NCBI GenBank assembly: GCA_033032175.1 | Contig: CM065331.1 | Span: 7,564,370-7,628,369 of the forward strand | Direction of reading: 5' to 3' | DNA: 64,000 nt | Source: Saturnia japonica | Taxonomy: Eukaryota; Arthropoda; Insecta; Lepidoptera; Saturniidae | Part shown: positions 1 to 11,310 of the stretch, piece by piece | Layout: each line of letters begins with the position of its first letter | Position numbering within the stretch: the stretch's first letter is position 1 | Made by a program: the position numbers and the translations under genes | Notes under the pieces: generated by a model | The model's input: only the letters and a program-made list of their open reading frames with translations | The model's database searches: none | Told to the model about the DNA's origin: nothing

Positions 1-699
1 TGAACGCAGGCCCTCCCAACGTTTCAAGTTTGTATAAACAATTCTAAAACAGCGGACCTCAAGACATCGACTCGTACTGTACATACAACAGTGCGTACAA
101 GTCTATTTTTATATATAGTTCTATCTATATCCAATTATAGAGAGGAAAAATTTAATTTTTTTTTTTTTTTTTTTGTTTGTAATGGATAAACTCAAAAACT
201 ACTGGACCGATTTCGTAAATTCATTCACCAATATAAAGCTACAGTATCAGCGTGTAAGATAGGCTATATTGTATTTTGAAAAATTAATTTATTACTCATA
301 AACATGTTGATAGTTTTACACGAAGTATAAAAAATTGCATACACGGGTGCGTTGGTGATGTTTGTCGTATATCATAATATAAATCGAAAGGAACTTCGTC
401 CCTACCGGGCATCCCGCGACATCTCCCGAGATTTTTTAATACTATCAAGGCAGAGTAACACCAGTGTCCCTGATAGTAAATAATATACACTCCAAAATCA
501 ACGGTGTCCATCGACTCAAAGGATCGGCAATCCATCGACGGGATAATGGCATGACGTACAACTCCGATTACAAAACTGACAATCTGGTACAATCTTAAAT
601 CCATTGTATGCGGCGCGGCGATCGATTCCGATTACGTCCGAGTGGAAATTGCAAATCGACGCCACACTCTGTATCAACACACGCCTTACATACTGACTA

Positions 700-1216
700 T
701 ATTCCGGATAATCGTTTTGGCGAATATTTTAGAAATTTCATAATAAAACTCTAAATAACAGCTTTTTACTAAATGCATATGAAAGTATATACGGTACTTA
801 TAACAAAAACAAAATGTTTTTCTTTCTGTTTCTTCCGCGTAATCTCCGAAACGATTGGACCGATTTTGACAGGTCTTTCACTGGTAGACAGGTGATGTTA
901 TGAGGAGTAACTTAGACTACTTTTATTTTAGAAAAAGAATTAGGGCTAAGCGCAAATTAAAAAATCTGGTTATGGAGAATCAATGTGGGCGCTTAAATGC
1001 CTTACTGGCTTATTGGCAAATTAATGTACGGCATAATTGAAGACATTAAAAAGACCTATAAAAAAGACATCCCGAGTATGTGTCTATCTTCTTAGTTTCT
1101 TAGTTTTTAAAATAACCGGGAGCGGTGGAGCAAGATTGGGTGCCCGATCGATGGAATTCTGTAGACCACGTGAGCGAAGCTGCGGGCACAGCTTATATAT
1201 ATATATATATATACTA
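700..1216 (+). repeat. Degenerate Helitron-like repeat
   Basis: This stretch contains a diffuse lepidopteran repeat. The phrase GAAACGATTGGACCGATTTT near 850 and the string GTGAGCGAAGCTGCGGGCAC near 1170 match the interior and 3' part of the better preserved copies at 9321-9690 and, reversed, at 21121-21637. The terminal CTAG is replaced by a TA dinucleotide run at about 1194-1212, so the end itself is lost. Assigned by similarity to the intact copies. Confidence 0.5.
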
Positions 1217-4200
1217 GTGATTTGAGACGATGATGGTTCATTGTAAGCGTGTTTGGACATCGTGTCGATTGCGGGCTCAATGAACTTACTTGAGCTTACC
1301 GTTACGGAAAACATCGTAATAAACCGTCGCACAAGACTTAACTACAATTTAAGTAGACAATTCTTCACCAAGCATCTATAAGTGTGTTCTGCATTTGAGA
1401 ACCTCGTGCCAAACAGTTGAAAGAGAGAAAAAAAGCGCTTGAGAGATTGCGACAAACGATAAAGTAACAATTTTTTTTTTTAAAGTAATTGTCATTATTT
1501 TCAGAAATAAATTAATATTCTGAATATTTTTTATTTATTGTTAATACTCATATTCACCAAAACTCGATCACTGGATACTAGAAACTCAACACAAATGAGT
1601 CTTACTTAAGAACGAATAGGTACAATAATAGCGCCAAAAAAATTGTAACATAATGTTTAACAAATATTAATTAAAATAATTTCAAATGTCTTCTAAAAGT
1701 GTTGTAATTTCCTGAATCAAAATCAATCGACCGTATAGTGCCGTGCAAAAGAAAACAGTGTGTATGTGTTAAGTTATATTTCAAACTGCAATTCCACAAG
1801 CCCTTGTAATACGCTACAAATAATTAAAATTTCGCCATAATGGCGTCTAGGTAGTTAGTTTATAATAAGTATATTAATATTAAATGTTCATATATTAAAA
1901 ATAAGTAGATTCTTAGAGAATAATGTTTTATTGTAATTTCTTTTTACGCCGCACGATGCCTTTCATTTTTTCTTTCTTTATTTGTGTTCTATCTATTACC
2001 CAAGATACAGGATCTCCTAGTTTGGGTATCAGAGCATGCTGTATTTGTATTTTCGTTCATTCTTAAGAAATGAAATTAATTATTATAATTATAACAATAA
2101 AATTAATATACGCACGTAAGAAGCTACACTTCTTTGGCGAAACAAAATAAAAATAACTCCAAAAATGTTAGCCCACGTACCTACTCGTACCAAAAACATG
2201 ATGAATTAGCCGTCCATAATAATAATGTAAATTTATTTTACTCGCTTTTTTATTATTGTGTAAAAATTAATTTTATTGAAACCATAAATCATGTTACAAC
2301 AAAAACCAAAAATGTACGATATTAGCCACATTAGTGTAAACTGTTTCGCAGCCAATAGCGCCTACTTATATTCTATATAACAGTAGTGTTTGCGTTCTAT
2401 AATATAATGACAAATATAACAAGAGTGCTACAAAAAATTACATTCTTCCGTGAAATGGCCAATATTTAAAGTATCAGAGTATATATGTGTGCGTGTGTTT
2501 TTTGTTATATATATATATATATATATATATGAATATGGTTAAGTCTACGTTTGAAAGGTAATTATTTCTTAAATTTTAATTATATCCTCAGTTTCCTCAT
2601 AACCAAGGGTGAGAAGCCAACGAGCGATGCGTATTTGGCATTTACGGTAGGTAAGGGACAACATATTTAGTTCTTTGTTAAGTAAGTAGTTTCATTGTAA
2701 GTCTGTTTCACAGAACTGGACTCAGAAAATGAAATAAAACGAATTTACATGATTATCATACATGGCTAATACTTACGTCACACTAAGCTCGCGCAGTTCA
2801 TATTTTACTCTCCACTAAACGCTCAAAAAAAAGGTATACTTTTAAAAATCTTCATATTCAGAAAGCAAGGTTCATGGTCGTCTCACACCCAATAATCACT
2901 CCATATAACAAATCCTACATAATAATTAATTGTCGAAAAGCCTACTACATTAATATGATAATATATTATCTGTAGACGTGCAAATATTTACATACGTTAA
3001 GTACCTATGTAGGGCCGCTGTAGGCACCGTGTAAACGAACGTATAAAAAGCGCCGCATAACATTGAGGTGTACCTAATCACAAAAAACGCTTCAAAATAT
3101 AGCCTCTTGAAAAATCACATTGTTTATCAATTATTTCTTTTAAAGCGCTATATTAACAGCCGCATTAAAAACGCTCACGCGTACGAGGCATTAGTAATAA
3201 AATTTAGCTTGTTAGTAACTGTAAGTGACAATAAAAAATTTACTTCCAAAAAATGATAATTTTATAAATAATGTTTTACTTAATCGTATGGCATTCAAAT
3301 CTCATAATGATTATTAGAGATTTCAGACGACAACTATAGGTAACTATAACAACTACAGACTACACAAACCTCGGCCTTCCCACATAGATAAGATATTTTT
3401 TTTTTTTTAACGTTACGTTTTCTGTGAACGGCAGTATACTAACCAACTGGTTTTAAGAAATAACAAATACATATCCATGAACTATGAGAAATATCACATG
3501 CACCGGACCTTACACGGACAATAATTACTTCCTTATGTGAAAAACAAGACACAATTCATATTATGTACCTATTAACATGCCATTGTAAGACTGAAAAGTA
3601 TATCTACAATTTAAAAACATAATTATGTACCTATTAAAATGCCATTGTAAGACTTGATGAAAGTATATCTACCAATCTTAAAGTACATTAATGCTTTTCT
3701 TGGATATGACTGATGACTGTTATGCCTAATAAGCCACTGAAACCTAAAGTAGTTTTGCTTTTTTGGATATGACTATACTGTTAGCCTAATGGGCCCTGAA
3801 ACCTCAGACGGTGTTTACAGCTTCACGGGGCTTGATACAGTATTGCGAATATTTTTTGATGGATGTATATGAGAAACGATTGGATTTTCCGGAACTCATA
3901 ATAAAATTAAACGAAGATATTCTCCTGGGATAGTAAAAAAAAGAGACTCTTAAGTCTTAAGACTCAACAGAGATTCTTAAGTATTGTGAAGAAACCTGAA
4001 CGTCTCAAACTATTTTCAGGTACCTTCATTTAGTCGAAAAATGCAAAACTGTACCTACATAACATACCTATAAACTTTAGTAGGTATTTGATAATTCAGA
4101 ATTTTATTTTATTTCAAAAATCACTAACTAATACAGGTAAGAGATTAATAAAATAACATAAATGCACAACTTACATTGTTAGCAACTATTATTATGAGTG

Positions 4201-4320
4201 AATAGACGGTGAAGGATAAAACTTTACTCAAATAAGTTACAAAAAAATCGATATCTATAGTTATATTAAACAATAACCAATTAAATTATTAATAAGCAAA
4301 CAAAGAGCCCAACTGAAACG
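1217..4320. other. AT-rich intergenic DNA, no gene seen
   Basis: About 3 kb of AT-rich sequence with short open frames only, none with recognisable protein features. It holds a dinucleotide microsatellite at 2506-2530 and a pair of near-identical stretches at about 3560-3610 and 3625-3675 (ATTATGTACCTATTAA followed by ATGCCATTGTAAGACT), a small local direct duplication. Nothing else is supported. Confidence 0.5.
2506..2530. repeat. (TA)n microsatellite
   Basis: An uninterrupted run of TA dinucleotides, about 12 units, preceded by a GT-rich stretch (GTGTGCGTGTG). It is a likely length-polymorphic site. Confidence 0.9.
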
Positions 4321-4323
4321 TAA

Positions 4324-4480
4324 TAATATATAGCCTATATCACTTCGCACAATTAAGACGAATCTAACGACACCTAGTACACTAAAATCCATCAAGCCGT
4401 TTAGCCTACAGAGCGGGCCAAAGAAATAGACATACATACATAGGTACGCTCGAAAAACATAACCCTCCTTTTTGAAAGGA
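4324..4480 (-). repeat. Interspersed repeat family R1, copy 1
   Basis: Read on the minus strand it runs from a CCTCCTTTTT-complement start through a phrase ending in GCCTATATATTA. The same text occurs at 8639-8890 (+), 9031-9212 (-) and 11067-11310 (+). The shared core includes the + strand string TGTAGCCTAAACGG in the forward copies. It is noncoding and of unknown class, possibly a Helitron-type or SINE-type nonautonomous element. Confidence 0.7.
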
Positions 4481-4498
4481 AATGTGAATGAATGAAAA

Positions 4499-4755
4499 AA
4501 TGGTGGTCGTAAGCGCGACTGCTATGATCGAGGTCCTGGGTTCAATTCCTAGGTACCGAGCAAATTGTTATTGGGTTTTTCTATGAAAATCTCAGTAGCA
4601 GCTCGGAGTTTGGCTTTGTGCCCGATTAATGGCAATAGACTCGCTTTCTATTACATGGAACCCAAAAAACATACACGGCGAACTGTGGGTGTACATTAGT
4701 AGGTACACCTCTGCCTAACCCTTTGGTGATACAGGCGTGATGGTATGTTATGTTA
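4499..4755 (+). repeat. tRNA-derived SINE (family A), 5'-truncated
   Basis: The 5' part (GTGGTCGTAAGCGCGACTGC) and a promoter B-box-like string GGTTCAATTCC look tRNA-derived. Downstream is an element body shared with the reverse copies at 17880-18078 and 55341-55605, including the GGCAATAGACTCGC region and the ending TACAGGCGTGATGGTATG. The A box (present in the 18-kb copy as TAGCCAAGTGG) is missing here, so this is a 5'-truncated copy rather than a tRNA gene. Confidence 0.75.
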
Positions 4756-7700
4756 ACTGGCATGGCGATTAACGGCCGTTTTGAAATACGTTGTTTCAGT
4801 TACTAAATCAATCCTTTTGTATATACTTTCGTTTCGATAACCTATTTATGGATAGTATTTCGTATCTACATATATCCATATCCTATAGCTTGGATAGATA
4901 AGTGGGAAGCCGACACTTCTTTTAAGTTATTACTTAGTACAAATATGTAGGCACTAATCAGATATAGTAATCTCAGATATGTTATTTAAAACGACCGTAA
5001 ATCGGTGCCTACCGTTGGAAAGAGACCATCGCTCACAAGTACGACATTTGCAAGTTAGTATTAATAATATATTTTCAATAACAACATTTACAAGCAAACA
5101 CATACATATACATTTACATATTAATTTTAGTACAAGCAGCGACGTAGTTTTAAACTAATTTCCTGCAGCAATCGATCAATATAATAAATTAACACTGTAT
5201 TTTTGCACATTAAAGTCCATTATCGTGCGAATACCGTAATAAATTTTGTCGTGTTATGTATTTATAAATATATTCGAATATGTAGGTATCGCAAGTCGGA
5301 GTCCCGGCGAAGGTCGATTATTGGCTTATATCACTGTCCGGCCGGCCATGGTGTGGAATGTTGGGTGAAAGGTGGCAGGTTCGTCATAAGCGGAAGCGTG
5401 GACGTAAACAGTGTTGCAGTACCCGCCACAATCACAGATACGTTGATGCGTGTAATAAATTTGCACCCGTATTGATTAACAAAACTTATATAAGCACACG
5501 AGTAGCCAAACAATATTCTAAGAACTCTTTGTTGAGAGAACGTTTGGTGTGAAATGCGATGCTGTGATTGGCTAACGTGGCATTGCAACTTGACTCGTGT
5601 TAAAGTACGACCGCACTAACCGAAACTACACTGCAGCAGAGTGACGCAGCATGACGCTGCTTTAAACCATATGTTAATGATGTTATTGTGTCATTTTAAT
5701 CACGACTGTTTAATTTTAGATATTTTAGCGCAAGAGAATGAATGTCAGTGAATTTAAATTCTTGAGGATAAATATAACCTCAAAAGATTCAAACAGTGGC
5801 AAGAAACGGAAAATAATTGTTAAAATTCATTCTTAAGTTGGTACCAAAAACTTGTCACTCAGCAATTATTATTCAGATTATTTCTAGATAGGATATGAAA
5901 AAAACGCACTGCTTACCAATATCCAGTAGCTAAAGATATCAAACAAATAACTATATTACCCAACAAGAATTAGCAAGCCAAATGAATAATTAATAGCACC
6001 CAATCAAATCATACAAGACAAAAAAGGAAGAAAAAACATAAACCGCTACCGCTTATACACCAAACCAACAGCCGAACAAGAACAGGCCGAATGAAGTGAA
6101 CGGCTCGAAGGCGTGACGCAGCCTTACTTGTACTATTGCCCTCTGTCTACCCATATAGATCTAGATCTAAAGATAGTTAGACAATGACTTTCGGCTTGAA
6201 TCTTTGGCTTAAATGTCTTCCTTTGTTAGCTGGACTTAATTCTTAATTGAAATTTTCGTAACATGTATTGCCTACTATGAGTACCCGATAGGTGTAGTTT
6301 GAGGATTAGTCTAATGATCTTGTTAATCTGGTTTCAACCAAATGTATAAAAATTGTTGAAAATAACTCCAAAACGAACGTGTGATTATATTTTTGTACAA
6401 TATATTAGCTCTATTCTTGTGTCATAGTTGGGTTATGTCCCATCTTTTTTTTCTAACTTAATTTGCTAACATCTCCTACAAAAATGACGAATTTTCATAC
6501 AATCTTTCATCCCCCTTAAGGGTCGAATTTCCAAAAATCCTTCGTTCGTGCTCACCTACAGTGTAAAAGAAACCCCACCCCACACACAAATTTTCACGGT
6601 CCAAACCCCAATAGTTTGGGTTGTTCGTTGATATGTTAGTCAGTTAATTATCCTTTCTTTAACCAACTTCTATAAAACACGGGACCGGTTACTCAATTAA
6701 AATGTTTTTTTTTAATGGATGTTCACTGTTTAGCCATAACTTCTTTTTTTATGAACCGATTTGGATAATTCTAGGGTTTGGATAGGGGATACTTCAAGGG
6801 CGATCCCATTTTTCATTGGTATTGACATTGAACCTTCAACTTCGACGAAACACAAGGGAACTCTTCAAAACGATTGAAGTTGGTTTTTTTTTTTGGTCAA
6901 AAATATCTTATATATATTATATATAAATCTTATGGCCATGATTTCGAAAATAACAGGCTCCATTTATGTTTCACACGAAATCTTAAAGTATGCAAAGTAA
7001 AGGTTCTTGTAGAACCTTTGCAATACCAGGAGTTAAGCAATTAGTTTCCTGCATCGGGCTGTCTATAGCAAACCTGATTAACTACTAATAGTCTCACTTC
7101 ATGTTAAGTGATGTACTTGCTAAGTTTAGAGGGAATGGCTCTCAAATACAGCTGCCAGAGTAGACCTATTGGTTTTAAGGGCATATTCTTTATCAGTGTT
7201 CTTTATAAAGGATGTCTAACGAAAAAAATTATTTAAAAAAAAATACAGACAGAACTACATAATTTAATAATATAGATTAAGGATATAGATATAGAACCAA
7301 CATTCGACATTTACGAAACATTATACTAGGGCTGGGAAGATCAAACTAGAAAAGACTATCAGTGACGTATTCAGGAGAGTGGTTACGCGATACGATGACC
7401 ACCATAGTTAAGAACCCTGACCATGACTTTATTCACAAACAGGATTTATTTATATACGTTTTTATTTTAATCTATTATGTTATTCGACAATAATATTATA
7501 TTATGCAATATTGGTGGCATTTTACGTGATATAGTTTGTAGTTGTAGTTTGTTGTAGTATAGTTGATAGTGGCAGGAATGTCTATAAGCACGCGATGCCA
7601 TTAAATAAAAAGTATAAACAGAGAACCTAGACACACACAGTCATTTGCGTATTCGATCCAAATCGGAATTTGCGCTGGTTCCTGTAAACATCCATGAGCG

Positions 7701-8270
7701 TGTGTGTGTCTTTGACATACATAAGACAGGAAATGATTTAAAGTCAATAATATAACATTTATGTTAATTAATAGACGTATGTAATTAAATAATTATTAAA
7801 TTAAAATATGAGCGCATTTATGACACCTATCAAGGTTTATGAGTAAAGGTTAAACATTTTAAAAGATAAGTCAGTACGTTCGCTTCGTTCAGTAGCTTAT
7901 TGCATAATGACCTTTTTTCAAAACTTGTGAGTTCAAATGTTATAAACTAATATTTTCGATTCTACCCCACAACTCACTAAAAATCAAAATCTATCCAGTA
8001 GTTTTAGCGTGATGCGCGCACACCGGCAAGTTTCTATCATTTTGCCAATATAGGCGACATGATTCAATTTAGACGTTTCCAAATCTGTCTGTCTTCTAAT
8101 GCCTCATATTTATTACATGCCTTTTAGTTGTGGTTCATGCTCCGTAATCTACACTTGTACTAATTAACTTATTTAATCACACATTATACTATTTTATTCG
8201 TATTTTTGACATTATTGCAAGTCGAACATTTACATTTGGCAACAAAAACATAATTAACACGAGACAGTTT
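4756..8270. other. Intergenic DNA with one GC-richer patch
   Basis: No convincing gene. A patch at about 5285-5475 is GC-richer than its surroundings and is open in several overlapping frames on both strands (up to ~90 codons). No domain is recognisable, and frame openness on both strands is what GC-richer noncoding DNA gives. A repeat at 6655-6895 is inverted relative to 8275-8480 (shared phrases: CATAACTTCTTT against AAAGAAGTTGTGG, and the CGGGACCGGTTACTCAATT type boundary). Confidence 0.45.
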
Positions 8271-8274
8271 GAAT

Positions 8275-8480
8275 GATTTTGAAGAGTTTCCTCGTGTATC
8301 TTCGAAGTTGAAAGTACAATGCTAAAGAAATTAAAATGGGACCACCCCTGAGTTATTCCCTATCCAACAAAAAAATCGAAATCGGATCATAAACAAAGAA
8401 GTTGTGGCTGAACATCCATTAAAAAAAATACATTCGAATTAAGTAACCTCCCGTCTTTTGTTTAAATCGGTTAATAAGGG
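8275..8480 (+). repeat. Interspersed repeat, inverted partner of 6655-6895
   Basis: The phrase GTAACCTCCCGTCTTTTGTT at its right end recurs near 63768 as GTAACCTCCCGTCTTTTCTG, and in inverted, decayed form near 6670. The interior shares the AATCGGATCATAAACAAAGA type text with 63715-63725. Noncoding dispersed repeat of unknown class. Confidence 0.6.
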
Positions 8481-8638
8481 GATTTCTAATAAAGATATTA
8501 CATGCTACGTGCTAACCAAAATTGCCAAAGTGTAACAAAGCGAACTGCGAACATTATGAACCGTGTGAGTTATATTTCTATTCACAACTGGTTATTATAA
8601 TGAGAGGAAATGACCAGGTGCAAATTAAACTTACGTTT

Positions 8639-8890
8639 TTTTACCCGACTGCGAAAAAGGAGGGTTATGTTTTTCGAACGTATGTATGTATATTTCTACT
8701 TCTTTGACACGTTCTGTAGCCTAAACGGCTTGATGGTTTTTAGCAAACGAGATATCGTTAGATTCGTCTTAATTATGGGAGTGATATAGGCTATTTAATA
8801 TTTAAGTACGACGCCTAGGAATCAAATAAAAATTAAAAATAGAACAATATTTGTTTTTGGTAAGTGTTTTTTGTTCCAGTAAGGTTTTTT
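8639..8890 (+). repeat. R1 repeat, copy 2 (left arm of an inverted pair)
   Basis: Starts TTACCCGACTGCGAAAAAGG and carries the family core TGTAGCCTAAACGGCTTGAT. The next copy, at 9031-9212, is in the opposite orientation only ~140-200 bases away, so the two form an inverted pair around a short spacer. Confidence 0.75.
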
Positions 8891-9030
8891 TGTTTCCTTT
8901 TTTATTGACTTTCTTTTCGATTTCATAGTACCTGTAACATAAGATGTTAAGAGTGTGTAGTCAGAAAGACGTACACTCGACTACTTTGGAACCGAGTTTT
9001 CTTTTATTTTTGTTCTTTAGGTACTTGACT

Positions 9031-9212
9031 CCCAGACCCCTTACTTAAATATTATATATAGCCTATGTCACTGGCACTATTAAGACTAATCTAACGACAC
9101 CTCGTATGCTAAAATCCATGAAGCTGTTTAGGCTACAGAGCGTGCCAAAGAAATAGACATACATACCTACATACGATCGGAAAACATAATCCTCCTTTTT
9201 CGCAGTCGGGTA
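9031..9212 (-). repeat. R1 repeat, copy 3 (right arm of an inverted pair)
   Basis: Reverse complement of the copies at 8639 and 11067; the end reads CCTTTTTCGCAGTCGGGTAA. The strongest open frame here is just a translation of the repeat. Confidence 0.75.
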
Positions 9213-9320
9213 AAAATATAATGATGAAACCATTGCAAAGTAGTTCACAGGTCTTTCGTTACTAATTTGAAAATGTTTCGTCAAGAACGTAACAATGTGT
9301 TTCGGTAGTCAAATTGCTTA

Positions 9321-9690
9321 TCTATACATATAAACAAATAAATAAAATTGAAGTGTCTGTTTATAATGTCAAAATATCATTTTACTAAATACTACTATAC
9401 TATACTATAAATACATTTTACTAAATACTACTATAAATACATATAACAAAAAAAAAAAACAATTTTTGTAATTTTTGTCTCTCTGTCTGTTTGTTCGTTT
9501 GTTTGTTTCGAGTATTCTCCGAAACGGTTGGAACGATTTTGACGGTACATTTACTCCTAGATAGCTGATTTTATAAAGTGTAACATAGTCTCTTTTACTT
9601 TAGAAAAATAATAATTTATACTTTATTTATTTTAAAAATCCTAAGTAATAAGTCTGTAGTATACGTGAGCGAAGCCGAGGGCATAGCTAG
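9321..9690 (+). mobile_element. Nonautonomous Helitron with both ends
   Basis: The element starts TCTATACATATAAACAAATA directly after an A and ends GAAGCCGAGGGCATAGCTAG directly before a T. A 5' TC, a 3' CTAG and insertion between A and T are the Helitron signature. Inside are the phrases GAAACGGTTGGAACGATTTT and a poly-A tract seen in related copies. It is 370 bases long, has no coding capacity and so depends on an autonomous partner not in the window. The usual hairpin just before CTRR is not strong, which keeps confidence below certainty. Confidence 0.75.
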
Positions 9691-10508
9691 TTAAACATAA
9701 TTCTAGATATCTTCACATGCACGGTATATCGTTATATTTTGTAATGTAATATGTATTACTTCGTAATGGATACTTTAAAATCATATCCAATGTTTAAATG
9801 TTTCTACAAAAGGTTCGTTTAAATAAATAAATAATTTAACTTAATTTCATTTTATGTAATATAAATTTAATTTAATATTTTTTTAGGTTTAATATAACGT
9901 GTGACTTTGCTGGCAAATTCTAGATGTCTATATTATTTATTTTTTAAAACTAACAGTAGAAACCTGCGCACGCGCCTGTGTCTAATTAGTGCGTAGAAAG
10001 TGAACAATAAAATACGGATATCTTTATTCATTCATCATTATTATAATATTAGTAATAATCTATATTAATAAATCCGTAGTCTGTCTGTACATGTAACAAT
10101 TTCCTAATTTCCCGATAGACTCCCTATATAAAGGACACTGGATGATGAATATGCCATTAAAAATTTTGTCTATGTGTCTGTTCGTATGTTCAGGTTTGGC
10201 CAAGTCGAACGATTCTTATGAATTTTGGGCACGGGAAGCTTATGCAATTGGTCAATTGATAGGTTTAGAAAACATTTACGAACTGCAAAAAAAACATGAT
10301 TTTTTATCCGATTCTGATGATACCGTTTTAGAGTTAAATCTGGGCATACAAACAAACAAAAAAATTTCATAATTTTTCGAGATCACTATCCCATGTATGG
10401 TTATACGAAAAATTTTGAAAAAATATTCATTAATTTATCCCAAAATTTCATTGCTACATCCGTCTGAAAGCAGAAGTTGGAAGCCTTCCCCGAAGTAACG
10501 CCTACGTA

Positions 10509-10862
10509 TCCTACTAATATAATAAATGTGAAAGTGTGTATGTTTGGATGTTTGTTACTCAATCACGCAAAAACGGCTTCACGGATTTGAATGAAATTTG
10601 GCAGACAGATAGTCTATGACCTGGAATAACACATAGGGTACTTTTTTTACTGGTTAAAGCCATAGTTTAAACAGTGTTATCCTACAAATATAATAAATGT
10701 TATGTTATGTGACGGTTAATGTGTTGGATCCTATTGGTATATAATGGCAATACCATACACATAATGACAAACCCATCTATGATTTTCTTGTGGTTTGTCA
10801 TGTTCCGAGCACTACCAGAGTATATCCAATAATACGAAGACGAAGTCGCGGGTACCAGCTAG
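10509..10862 (+). mobile_element. Nonautonomous Helitron with both ends
   Basis: Begins TCCTACTAATATAATAAATG after an A (10508) and ends GTCGCGGGTACCAGCTAG before a T (10863). These are the common lepidopteran Helitron termini (TC...CTAG, A/T target). A second start-like string, TCCTACAAATATAATAAATG, lies inside at about 10680, suggesting a partial internal duplication or a nested insertion. Noncoding, 354 bases. Confidence 0.8.
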
Positions 10863-11066
10863 TATCAAATAAAGAATACATGTACAGACAAAAATACAGA
10901 TTTATTAGTATATACATATATTCGTGGCTGTAGTAAAATTGTCAATATGTTAACATGAAAGAAAAAAATTTCGCTTTTCAATGCAGATACCTTTATAACC
11001 GAATTTCAAAAAAAGTTCTTTATTTTCCTTGTATGAGCCCGAATTTCTTAGAAACTATACGACTGA

Positions 11067-11310
11067 TTTTTACCCAACTGCGAAAAAGGAGTGTTATGTT
11101 TTCGAGCGTATGTACGTATGTCTATTTCTTTGGCACGCTCTGTAGCCTAAACGGATTGATGGATTTTAGCACACGAGGTGTCGTTACATTTGCCTCAATT
11201 GTGGAAGTGACATAGGCTATATAATATTTAAGTACGAGGTCTGGAAATCAAATAAAAAGCAAAATTAGAAAAAAAAATAGTCAAGTGTTTTTGCTGCAGT
11301 AGGGTTTTTG
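11067..11310 (+). repeat. R1 repeat, copy 4
   Basis: TTACCCAACTGCGAAAAAGG start and TGTAGCCTAAACGGATTGAT core, continuing into an AATCAAATAAAAA stretch that also follows the 8639 copy. This defines the family as roughly 240 bases long. Confidence 0.7.

Noticed and set aside
5203..5588. Overlapping 64-90 codon frames on both strands
   Set aside because: No domain, no splice or promoter context. Both strands are open, which fits a short GC-richer patch.
10142..10372. 76-codon frame with a signal-peptide-like start (MPLKILSMCLFVCSG)
   Set aside because: The DNA around GTCTATGTGTCTGTTCGTAT is typical Helitron-like repeat text. The frame has no TATA, splice or conserved-domain support and the antisense frame is equally open.
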